Shown here: in pieces, positions 8,045-16,137 of the stretch
How the letters are laid out: every line of letters begins with the position of its first letter
Position numbering within the stretch: position 1 is the stretch's first letter
NCBI GenBank assembly: GCA_039995105.1
Contig: CP146203.1
Coordinates: 2,790,001 to 2,854,000, forward strand
Source: Jonesiaceae bacterium BS-20
GTDB taxonomy: Bacteria > Actinomycetota > Actinomycetes > Actinomycetales > Cellulomonadaceae
DNA: 64,000 nucleotides
Reading direction: 5' to 3'
The notes under the pieces: generated by a model
Databases searched by the model: none
Told to the model about the DNA's origin: nothing
Seen by the model: only the letters and a program-made list of their open reading frames with translations
Position numbers and translations under genes: made by a program

Positions 8045-8886
8045 GTGCCCGATCAATTCGAGTGGATCTCAGATACTTCCATCGGTGAGTGGCGGCACTC
8101 GATGGACAACGCACCGCCCACGACTATCTTTGGCCTGATCCCACCCGGTTTTCCGCCTATGCCCGCATCTATCACCCGATCGAGAGGGACCGTCCCGCAA
8201 CGGAAAGGTCATGGATAGGCCTCGACATGTACGAGTACATCCGCAACAGCCCCGTCACCGGCAATAAAATTGAGCGTGAACTATGCTCATGGGCCACAGC
8301 CGCGCAGGCTTTTGGTACCCACATGCACCCGCAGGCCCAGTATCCCCTCTTAACCAAGCAGGACCCCCACAATACGGAACCAAAAGTGGCGCCAGATGGT
8401 TGGAGTTACTCCACTCCCAAGACCGGCAACCTGATTCCCCCGACGCTCAGCATCCTCGCTTCGGTGCTTGCTCTGCACACCACCACTCCTCACTCTGGCG
8501 TTGCCGCCGTTTGGGAGGGGTACGGCAGGTTGATCGATTCCGGAAGAGGGGCCAAGGAGCCGGGCACGGGAGTGCTGCCAAGAGAGATCGCCTTGGGACC
8601 ACGATTAAGCCTAGACGGCGGGACTTGGAATTACTTCTTGTTTGGGGCGGGAGCTTCCGCCTTTGTTGAGGACTCTTGGGTAAGCCGGTCACCCTGGATT
8701 GATACTCACTTTGAACAGTCCCCCACCTACCTGTGGCCGGATGACCAAGCCTGGGCACTGCACACCAACGTGGACTTGGACTCCAGCATCATTGGCGGTT
8801 CAGAAGAGTTGATTAATCAACTGCTCCAGACCCCGGGCATCGAGGCGCTGCCGTTACCTACAGACCTGCTCCTGCTTCCGCTCTGA
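8045..8886 (+). pseudogene. Actinobacterial hypothetical protein, apparent frameshift near 8090
   Basis: Two reading frames give one plausible protein. From GTG 8045 (AGAAGGA upstream) the first frame encodes VPDQFEWISDTSIGEW, then runs into unrelated sequence. The second frame has a TGA at 8086 and then encodes LDGQRTAHDYLWPDPTRF and a long conserved-looking body rich in Trp and Pro, ending at 8886. Joined, they give about 280 residues that begin like a common but uncharacterised actinobacterial family (FEWxxxxxIGxW, then YARIYHP). A single-base change near 8088-8097 would restore it. It may be a real decay event or a sequencing error. Alternatively the gene starts at GTG 8089. No function is known. 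Confidence 0.55.
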
Positions 8887-8897
8887 TTGAGACTGCC

Positions 8898-8946
8898 GGA
8901 TCACCCCCGAGACCTTTGAATACTTCGGCTGTTTCGGGGGTGATCC
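8898..8946. terminator. Bidirectional terminator hairpin
   Basis: A 13-bp perfect stem (GGATCACCCCCGA with TCGGGGGTGATCC) sits between the convergent hypothetical gene (end 8886) and GH42 gene (end 9010). Confidence 0.7.
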
Positions 8947-8959
8947 ACCAATCTCGGCG

Positions 8960-8986
8960 GGTACTGCTTGGGTACTGCTTGGGTAC
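8960..8986. repeat. Short tandem repeat, 11-bp unit
   Basis: GGTACTGCTTG occurs twice in direct succession (8960-8970, 8971-8981), followed by GGTAC and a decayed further copy. It is non-coding, between convergent genes. Confidence 0.6.
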
Positions 8987-9009
8987 GGCCTAGGAACTGC
9001 TCGGGATTA

Positions 9010-11262
9010 TTACGGGGCAACCACCATGGTGGAACGCGGCGCAATGACCACGTGTCCGGTGCACTGCTGACCAGAGATCAACTCCGTGCCGACAATCCCA
9101 TTGAGCTCGACAGATTTGTCCGAGTGGTTTAGCAGGAACAAGATTTCACCGCGACGCTGCGCCTCAACACCGTCCGGTAGACCCGCAACAACCGGGAACA
9201 CCCGGGCATGGGCCGTAACCAATCGCAGGAACGCAGCCCGTGATACGCAATCCAAGTCGGTTGCCACGTACCAGGCACTTCCCGGCTTGGCTGAGGCATC
9301 GGCAGCAGCCACCTTGCGCCGGGTAATAGCCGGCATGCCTTCGAGGTCTACTCCACCACCACGGCCGTCAAAGGTCGCAATGATCTCTGCGTCCCCAACC
9401 AGACCCGGCACCGCAAAACCCTGCGCCACAATGTCCGCCGGCAGGTCACGGTCAGCGCGCTCCGTGGGTCCAGCTTGGATTGTCGCAACCACGTGCTCAG
9501 CCCACTGTCCGCCGCGCAAGTCAGTGCCCTGCTCACCAATCGAACCGAGGATCACGTTCAAACCCTCGTGCTCGGTGGCAAGTCCCAGCCACGTTTCCGC
9601 CGCCGGGGTGCCAACAGCGCGAGTAAGACGATTTACCTGGTTGGCGCGCTCCGTATCAGCTTCCGAGGCCAAATAGTCCGGCCCCGTCAACAGCGCGTGC
9701 TCAACGACCTGAACACCAAGAAGATCCTTAAAGGAGCCCAGGTAACCGCCCAAGATCGCGCCCAGATTGTCGTCCACCACAGCGGATCCTGCGGTAACAA
9801 CCACTTGACCGCCATTTGCAGCAACCCGCTCCGCCGCCGCCGCAAGCTCTGGGCGGTCAATGAAGACTTGGGGAATGATCACAAGTTTGTATGAATCTAA
9901 TGGATCGTTGGGACCAACCACGTCCGTGGCAATGCCCAGTTCCCACGCGGTGCGGTGCCAGGCACGCGCTCCTTCAAACGGAGAGTCGTGCTCGGCCGGC
10001 CCGGTGGCCACTTCAAGTGCCCACTCGGATTCCCAGTCAATAACGATCGCGATATCTGAACTATTCAACTCTCCAACGACCGGCGCAAGATTCTTTAACG
10101 TTTGCCCAAGATCGACAACGTCGCGCCACACCGGAGAGGCCTTACCCGCATGCGGAACCATGCCGCCGTGGAAGGTCTCCGAGCCGCGGAACGACTGCCG
10201 CCACTGAAACTGCAAGATGCCATCAGAACCGTGGGCCATGCGCTGCAAGGACCACATGGAATACTGTCCCGGGCGCTTAGGTGAGTTGCGCCTGCGCCAC
10301 TGAACGGCACTCGTGGTTTGTTCCATGAGTAACCATGGCGCACCATTGGCAAGGCCGCGCATGACATCGGACTGCCAAGCAATTTCCCAGGCGCCGGCAG
10401 GATCTGCTGGGTCCGGGTAGTGGTCATCGGTAATGATGTCTAGGTGCTGAGCCCACTCACGATAGTCTAACTTGGGAAATCCACCCATGAAGTTGGTAGT
10501 GATTGGGATAGCTGAGTGCTTGCGAATCGCTTCCAGTTCCCCGGTCATACAACCCAGAATCTGGTGGTTGCTGAACCGGCGCCAGTCAAGACGCTGAGAT
10601 GGGTTGGGGAACGTTGGCATGGCCTTTGGCACGTCGATCTGCTCGAGTGAGGCATAGCGCTGGGACCAGAAGTCTGTACCCCAAGCAACGTTTACCTGTT
10701 CGACCGAACCGTAACGCTTGCCCAACCAGTTTTGGAACTCGGTCCGGCAGGTACTACAGAAACACTCAGAAATATGGCACGCATACTCGTTGTTGATGTG
10801 CCACAGAACAACACCCGGGTGGTCACCAAACCGTTTGGCGAGCGCCCCGGCTAGAGCCCGGGACCGCTCCCGGTAGACCACCGATGAGGGGCAGTACTGC
10901 TGGCGCGACCCAAAACCTAGCCGCACACCGTCTGCATTAACCGGCAGCGACTCCGGGTAGTCATTTGCCATCCACGCAGGTGGGGACGCCGTTCCCGTTG
11001 CGAGATCGACGTCAATCCCTACCTGGTGGAGCCGGTCAATGATCTGCCCAATCCAGTCAAAGTCGTACGTGCCTTCAACAGGCTCCAACCTTGCCCAAGA
11101 GAAAATACCGATTGACACCATGTTCACGCCGGACTCAAGCATGAGTTCCAGATCGCGTTCAAAGGTCTGGGCATCCCACTGCTCCGGGTTGTAGTCACCA
11201 CCGTACGCGGGGGCATTTAAACGCAGTGGATTCTTAGACAAAGCTACAGTTTGTTTTGACAA
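9010..11262 (-). CDS. GH42 beta-galactosidase
   Basis: The 750-residue glycoside hydrolase has the GH42 layout: N-terminal TIM barrel (about 15-390) opening GGDYNPEQWD, acid/base Glu in VLWHINNEYACH, a Cys cluster ECFCSTC as in zinc-binding GH42 enzymes, and the nucleophile Glu in PWLLMEQTTSAVQW. A trimerisation domain (about 400-630) and C-terminal beta domain follow. No signal peptide, so it acts in the cytoplasm on imported beta-galactosides. The start is TTG 11262 with AAAGGAG 4 nt upstream, an uncommon initiation codon. It is last gene of the LacI-controlled operon with two permeases and a binding protein, so its substrate is the sugar that transporter imports. Confidence 0.95.
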   Translation of the reverse strand: MSKQTVALSKNPLRLNAPAYGGDYNPEQWDAQTFERDLELMLESGVNMVSIGIFSWARLEPVEGTYDFDWIGQIIDRLHQVGIDVDLATGTASPPAWMANDYPESLPVNADGVRLGFGSRQQYCPSSVVYRERSRALAGALAKRFGDHPGVVLWHINNEYACHISECFCSTCRTEFQNWLGKRYGSVEQVNVAWGTDFWSQRYASLEQIDVPKAMPTFPNPSQRLDWRRFSNHQILGCMTGELEAIRKHSAIPITTNFMGGFPKLDYREWAQHLDIITDDHYPDPADPAGAWEIAWQSDVMRGLANGAPWLLMEQTTSAVQWRRRNSPKRPGQYSMWSLQRMAHGSDGILQFQWRQSFRGSETFHGGMVPHAGKASPVWRDVVDLGQTLKNLAPVVGELNSSDIAIVIDWESEWALEVATGPAEHDSPFEGARAWHRTAWELGIATDVVGPNDPLDSYKLVIIPQVFIDRPELAAAAERVAANGGQVVVTAGSAVVDDNLGAILGGYLGSFKDLLGVQVVEHALLTGPDYLASEADTERANQVNRLTRAVGTPAAETWLGLATEHEGLNVILGSIGEQGTDLRGGQWAEHVVATIQAGPTERADRDLPADIVAQGFAVPGLVGDAEIIATFDGRGGGVDLEGMPAITRRKVAAADASAKPGSAWYVATDLDCVSRAAFLRLVTAHARVFPVVAGLPDGVEAQRRGEILFLLNHSDKSVELNGIVGTELISGQQCTGHVVIAPRSTMVVAP

Positions 11263-11290
11263 GACACTCCTTTAAAGACGTGAAAGTAGA

Positions 11291-12250
11291 TCAGCTCTTG
11301 ACCGCGCCAGCGGCAAGGCCCGACTGCCAGTACCGCTGCAGCCCCAAGAACAGAATGATCAGTGGCAAGACACTCAGCAGTGCCCCCAACATGACTGCGC
11401 CCTTTTGCGGGTTGAAGTAGCTCATCATGCCGTACAGCCCAAGCGTTACCGGCTTAAGCGATGAATCGTTGAGCATCATCAATGGTAGGAGGAAGTTATT
11501 CCAAGTACCGACAAAAATGAACAGGAAGATCGTCACCATTGCCGGTGCCAGGAGGCGTAGGACAACGGTGAAGAAAATTCTCGCTTCACTCGCACCATCA
11601 AGGCGAGCGGCTTCAAGAAGCTCAGTTGGCACCGAGGATTCCGCGTATACCCGCCCTAGGAAGACCCCAAATGGTGAAACACAGGACGGAATCAAAACTG
11701 CCCAAATAGTGTTGGTCAACCCAACGGAGTTGAACACGATGTACAGCGGGATCGTCAACAAAGCGACGGGCATGAGCATTCCGGCCATGATGAATCCGAG
11801 GGTTGCGCCCCGTTCCCGGAACCGGAACTTAGCCAACGAGTACCCCGCTGCGACCGAGATCAGTGTGCCAACCACGCCAGCGGTGGTCGAGTAGAAGACT
11901 GAGTTGATCACCCAACGCCAGAAATCGCCTTGTGTCCACTCCAGGAGCTTGGCATAGTTTTGCGCGTACTGAATATCTGCAAACCAGAACCCACTACTTG
12001 AAATCAATTCCGAGTTGGATTTGGAGGCCGAGACCAGCACCCAAAAGATCGGAGCTAGAAAGTAGATCAGCACTCCAACCAAGACCACGAGGGTCAGCGT
12101 GCGAGCTGTCGTAGACGGCATCATGGATTTGGTAGGAATACCGTCAACCGATGGTCGGTACGGCTTGCCATTCAGCAGCCGATTCTTCTTTGAAACCCTT
12201 GTAACCTGGCCGCTTGTAGATGCAGCCTCATCAACGAGTGCAGAAGTCAT
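11291..12250 (-). CDS. CUT1 sugar ABC transporter permease, MalG type
   Basis: The 319-residue protein has a 50-residue cytoplasmic N-terminus and six transmembrane segments. The EAA loop EAARLDGASEARIFFTVVL contacts the ATPase. The ATG overlaps the stop of the MalF-type gene by one base. No ATPase gene is in the operon; CUT1 systems of actinomycetes commonly share a distant MsiK-like ATPase. Confidence 0.92.
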   Translation of the reverse strand: MTSALVDEAASTSGQVTRVSKKNRLLNGKPYRPSVDGIPTKSMMPSTTARTLTLVVLVGVLIYFLAPIFWVLVSASKSNSELISSSGFWFADIQYAQNYAKLLEWTQGDFWRWVINSVFYSTTAGVVGTLISVAAGYSLAKFRFRERGATLGFIMAGMLMPVALLTIPLYIVFNSVGLTNTIWAVLIPSCVSPFGVFLGRVYAESSVPTELLEAARLDGASEARIFFTVVLRLLAPAMVTIFLFIFVGTWNNFLLPLMMLNDSSLKPVTLGLYGMMSYFNPQKGAVMLGALLSVLPLIILFLGLQRYWQSGLAAGAVKS

Positions 12251-13215
12251 TAGTCTTTTTTCCTTTGCAGGAGTGCGTACACAACAGCGAGTCCACCGGC
12301 GATCAAAGCCATCACAATTGAAATTGCGGAAGCCGGCCCATCTCCGCCCGGGGAAATCTGTCCCAGCATGGTGTTGTAAGCCATCATCATTGGTGTGTAG
12401 TCATTACCCATCCAAGGGTTCACCGTTGCCATTACTGTGGGCTCATTAAAGAGTTGGATGGTTCCAATAATCGACAGCAGCACGGTCAAAAGAGCTGCTC
12501 CACGTACCATCGGGACCTTGATCTTCGTGGTGACTTGGAAACCCGTTGCTCCATCGAGTCGGGCGGCCTCGTATAGATCATGCGGAATAGCCTGCAATGC
12601 GGCCAAGAAAATTAACATATTGTAGCCGGTGAAGGTCCACGTAGTCATGTTGGCCATGGATAACAGGATCATGTTCTCACCCATGAAGTTGACGTCGAGC
12701 CCCAACGCGGACAGTCCCTTCACAATGGGCGAGATTTCAGGGGTGTACATGTACATCCAGACCATCGCTGCCACAATTCCTGGCACGGCATACGGCAGGA
12801 AGAACCCGAGGCGGTAGATCGTGACATGGCGGGTCAAAAAGGAATCTAGGACCAAGGCAAGCGCGAGGGCCATCAAGATCATGACCGGGATCTGGAAGGC
12901 AGCGTAGCCAACAACGCGGCCAATGCCTGCCCAGAACCGGGTGTCCGTGACAACGGCAGCGTAGTTCTCAAGGCCAACAAAGACATCGACCGCTTCACCA
13001 CCACCGAACAAACCGCCGCCGGCGGCCTTCTTGGTGAAGAACGACTGACGAATCGCAACGATCATGGGGATGAGGAAGACCACGGTAAACATGATCAGGA
13101 AGGGGGCTACAAAGAGCCTGCCGCTTCGAGCTTCTTTTGCTTCCGCGCGCCCGCGCGTGGCTACCAATTTGGCGGGCGTCTTCGCTCCACTGGGAGGTAA
13201 TTGTTGAGTTGCCAC
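12250..13215 (-). CDS. CUT1 sugar ABC transporter permease, MalF type
   Basis: The 321-residue protein has six to seven transmembrane segments; the EAA loop EAARLDGATGFQVTTKIKVPM is near residue 225. It pairs with the MalG-type permease. A 159-bp gap with a hairpin separates it from the binding-protein gene upstream, a usual arrangement that keeps the binding protein in excess. Confidence 0.92.
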   Translation of the reverse strand: MATQQLPPSGAKTPAKLVATRGRAEAKEARSGRLFVAPFLIMFTVVFLIPMIVAIRQSFFTKKAAGGGLFGGGEAVDVFVGLENYAAVVTDTRFWAGIGRVVGYAAFQIPVMILMALALALVLDSFLTRHVTIYRLGFFLPYAVPGIVAAMVWMYMYTPEISPIVKGLSALGLDVNFMGENMILLSMANMTTWTFTGYNMLIFLAALQAIPHDLYEAARLDGATGFQVTTKIKVPMVRGAALLTVLLSIIGTIQLFNEPTVMATVNPWMGNDYTPMMMAYNTMLGQISPGGDGPASAISIVMALIAGGLAVVYALLQRKKD

Positions 13216-13339
13216 CGGTTCCTACCTTGGCGTCAAGTTCGGTCAGCATGGGTCGACTGACCAAGTGTCTGGTGTGGATCGCGGTGAGAGCGAGGCGTCT
13301 ATGCTACTCGCTCCCACCGGGTAAAACGTTCAAACAAGT

Positions 13340-13368
13340 TGCCTGGCAGGCATATGACCTGCCAGGCA
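13340..13368 (-). terminator. Intercistronic hairpin after sugar-binding protein gene
   Basis: TGCCTGGCAGG pairs with CCTGCCAGGCA (11 bp, 7-nt loop) just past the binding-protein stop at 13375. It probably stops part of the transcripts or protects the upstream mRNA, lowering permease expression relative to binding protein. Confidence 0.6.
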
Positions 13369-13374
13369 GTTTAA

Positions 13375-14724
13375 TTACTCAGCTACTGGAAGACCAGCGT
13401 CCTTGAGGGACTTGATCGACTGTTCCTGAGCTGCTGTGAAAATTTCTGCAACCTTACCGGTTCCGTCAGCTGCGGCAGAGGCAGCCTTCTTCATTGGGTC
13501 GTGGATGGTGGAGAAGTAAGGCATGTAGCTGAAGTTAGGCGAGAGACGCTTGTTTGCTTCACCAAGCTCCGCAAGAACATCCTGACCACCGTAGAAGGCA
13601 GAAATTGCCTCGGGGGTCGATGGGACGCCAACGCTCGTAGCTACTACGAGACCCTGTGTTGCAAGCGCATCAACCTGGGTGTTCAGCCAGTTGTTGAACT
13701 CCATTGCCTGTTCTGGGAATTCACAACCCTTCAGTACAGCAACTCCGGAGCCACCGTCAGGACCGGTCAGCGCACCGGCACCAAAGTCTGGCAGCTGAGC
13801 TACAGCCCACTGACCTTCGTTTGCGGTTCCCGCCATGTTGTCAGCTAGGAGTGGAGCTTCCCAAGCGGCACCGATCGTTCCGATGACCTCACCGTCGTTG
13901 AGGGCCTTACCAAAGGACTCGCCCCAGCGCTCGTGTACGGCGGTCGCCTTGGAGTCAAGAAGCTCCTGCCAGAATGCGGCGGCACGTTCGGAGCCTTCGT
14001 CCGTGACGGTCACTACCCACTCGTCATTGACCGGGTTGTACCAAGAGGATCCAGCAGCTGCGGCCTGTCCGGAGAGCCAGTTTGGTACTTCATCCGGCTG
14101 GAAAGCAACGATGTACTTGCCTGCTTCAGCGGACTTCTTTGCCTGTTCGATAAACTCGTCCGTGGTGGTCGGGACCGTCAAGCCCAGAGCCTCGAACTCG
14201 GCCTTGTTGTAGTAGTAAACGAGTGGCCCGGTGTCCTGTGGCAGCCCAACAACCGCGTCACCCACCCGCATCAACTCAGAGGTGCCTTCAAAGTTTGACT
14301 TGTACTGGTCAGCGAACTCGGAGACATCAACCGCGAGGCCCTTTGCGAACATCTCAGGAACCTCAGCGTAACCAAGCTGTGCGAGGCAGGTACCAACGTT
14401 TGCGTTGATATCCGTCTCAAGCTTCTTCAGCATTTCAGCGGAAGCCCCATCGAACTTCGTGGCGGTGACCTGGATGTTTGGGTTTTCCTTGTTCCATTGG
14501 TCGGCTAGCTCGGAGATCTTGGTCATGCCATCACCGTCGGGCAGACGGTGCATGTAGCTGATGTTGACCGGTTCTTGTGGGGCGGCCGACTCAGTTGGGG
14601 TTCCAGTCTCCTTCTCTGGAGCCTTTTCCGGAGTTCCTCCGCCGGAGCATGCACTCAGTGCCAGGACACCCACAGCGGCAAGGCCGATTGATCGAGTCAA
14701 CAGACCAGCTTTGTTGTGACGCAT
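13375..14724 (-). CDS. CUT1 extracellular sugar-binding lipoprotein
   Basis: The 449-residue protein has a lipoprotein signal ending LALSACSGGG and then a Glu/Pro/Thr-rich linker. The body is a family 1 extracellular solute-binding protein: WNKENPNIQVTA, GLPQDTGPLVYYYNKAEFEALGL and WEAPLLADNMAG are characteristic. ATG 14724 has GAGGA upstream. It is first gene of the operon with MalF/MalG permeases and the GH42 enzyme, behind a palindromic LacI-type operator. A beta-galactoside or galacto-oligosaccharide ligand is inferred from GH42. Confidence 0.92.
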   Translation of the reverse strand: MRHNKAGLLTRSIGLAAVGVLALSACSGGGTPEKAPEKETGTPTESAAPQEPVNISYMHRLPDGDGMTKISELADQWNKENPNIQVTATKFDGASAEMLKKLETDINANVGTCLAQLGYAEVPEMFAKGLAVDVSEFADQYKSNFEGTSELMRVGDAVVGLPQDTGPLVYYYNKAEFEALGLTVPTTTDEFIEQAKKSAEAGKYIVAFQPDEVPNWLSGQAAAAGSSWYNPVNDEWVVTVTDEGSERAAAFWQELLDSKATAVHERWGESFGKALNDGEVIGTIGAAWEAPLLADNMAGTANEGQWAVAQLPDFGAGALTGPDGGSGVAVLKGCEFPEQAMEFNNWLNTQVDALATQGLVVATSVGVPSTPEAISAFYGGQDVLAELGEANKRLSPNFSYMPYFSTIHDPMKKAASAAADGTGKVAEIFTAAQEQSIKSLKDAGLPVAE

Positions 14725-14810
14725 TTTCTATCCTCTTCGTTGAGATTGCCAGTCCAACTCGGACCAAGCAAGAAACAGTATCTGTGCGCAGGCTGCCAAG
14801 AAAATAAACC

Positions 14811-14824
14811 TGTGCGCGCGCACA
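14811..14824. promoter_or_regulatory. LacI-type operator, perfect palindrome
   Basis: TGTGCGCGCGCACA is a perfect 14-bp palindrome with the central CG typical of LacI operators. It is 87 bp upstream of the binding-protein start and just past the LacI gene. A 12/14 copy lies before the wall-protein gene at 19827-19840. Confidence 0.65.
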
Positions 14825-14896
14825 CATTACGATAACTGTATCAGGTAAAGCATGAGCGTCAAGTAGTCATAGGTCCCAAAAGAGAAACATCTACGC

Positions 14897-15919
14897 TTAT
14901 GCAGATTCGCGCTGCACTAACTTAATGGGAACCAGCACCACGGCACCCCGCATATCCTCGCCGCGCAATTGGCGCAGCACCATCTCTGCCATTTCCTCAC
15001 CCAATACCTCAGCAGGCTGAGAAATCGTAGTCAACGCAGGCCTGTGCGAGGTCGCCCACGGGGAGTCATCAAAACCAATGACCCTCACATCCTGAGGGAC
15101 CTTACGTCCTGCACGGCGTAGCTCATTTATTGCGCCAATAGCAATCGAGTCACACCCTGCAAAAAGACCGTCGATCTCGGGGTCTTTCTCCAACAATGTC
15201 CGCATCGCTTCCGCACCCGCAGCCACACTCCAGTCACGACTATAGACCACCAAGCTTTCACGATAAGACGCACCAAGGGCATCGTGAAATCCCTCAGCGC
15301 GCTGCAGGGCAGCGTACGTCTCAATCGGCCCAGCGATATGTGCAGCGCGCTTTACCTGCGCGTCAACAAGGAACTTGGTAGCGCGCCGCGCGCCGTCACG
15401 GTTATCAACATCGACAACCGGCAAGTCTCCAAAACTCTCGTCTTGCCCTACATATACGGCTGGCAGCCCCGAGTCCCGCACTACCTCAGCCAGCGGATCC
15501 TCTGTTTTAGGGGCCGCAACCATGACCCCGTCTACCAAACCGCTCGTAAGCGTCCGCTGCAGACGTTCAGTACTCTCTGTCTCATTCTCTATGATGATCA
15601 GAAGTTGGTAGTCGTTCTCTTGCAGCCTGCGCCGTGCACCGATCATCATCCCCATCAAGTTAGGGTCCTGGGCAAATAGCGATGCGTCCTCATGGACCAC
15701 CAGTGCGACGTTACGAGAGGGGAACCCAGCCAGGGTTCGAGCCACCGCATTGGGCACAAATTTGGTTGCTACGATTGCGGATTCAATCGCCTCAGCAGCA
15801 TCTTGCGAGACATACCCGTTCTTGCGGACATACCTTGAGACCGTACCTCTGGAAACCCCTGCAACCTTGGCCACATCCTGCATGGTCGCTGGCTTCGACG
15901 TCTCGTTATTCTTGGACAA
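14897..15919 (-). CDS. LacI family transcriptional regulator of the GH42 locus
   Basis: The 340-residue repressor has the helix-turn-helix MQDVAKVAGVSRGTVSRYV (residues 13-31), the hinge helix VPNAVARTLAG, and a periplasmic-binding-like sensor domain to the end (ALVVHEDASLF, VIGFDDSPWA, LTTISQPAEVLG). It sits directly upstream of the transporter operon in the same orientation. It likely binds the palindrome at 14811-14824 and its near-copy at 19827-19840, releasing in the presence of the imported sugar. Confidence 0.92.
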   Translation of the reverse strand: MSKNNETSKPATMQDVAKVAGVSRGTVSRYVRKNGYVSQDAAEAIESAIVATKFVPNAVARTLAGFPSRNVALVVHEDASLFAQDPNLMGMMIGARRRLQENDYQLLIIIENETESTERLQRTLTSGLVDGVMVAAPKTEDPLAEVVRDSGLPAVYVGQDESFGDLPVVDVDNRDGARRATKFLVDAQVKRAAHIAGPIETYAALQRAEGFHDALGASYRESLVVYSRDWSVAAGAEAMRTLLEKDPEIDGLFAGCDSIAIGAINELRRAGRKVPQDVRVIGFDDSPWATSHRPALTTISQPAEVLGEEMAEMVLRQLRGEDMRGAVVLVPIKLVQRESA

Positions 15920-16063
15920 CTGTCCTACCTTTGATCAACACTCACGGCTCCAGTGCCACACCTCTTGATGCACACATTTTGCACTCATTACAGGACTATA
16001 GCCGAGTTGGTCCCAGCTTTTACAGGCATCTATGCCTTTGGGGCGCCCCTGCAAAAGCGCCGA

Positions 16064-16098
16064 GGGTGCGATCTTGACCCTGAGTCAAGATCGCACCC
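16064..16098 (-). terminator. Strong terminator hairpin after wall-protein gene
   Basis: A 15-bp perfect stem GGGTGCGATCTTGAC / GTCAAGATCGCACCC with 5-nt loop, 40-74 bp past the minus-strand wall-protein stop. It isolates the LacI gene downstream. Confidence 0.75.
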
Positions 16099-16137
16099 CC
16101 GGTTAGCGCCACGCCTAGCGCTAGTAATGCTTACTTG

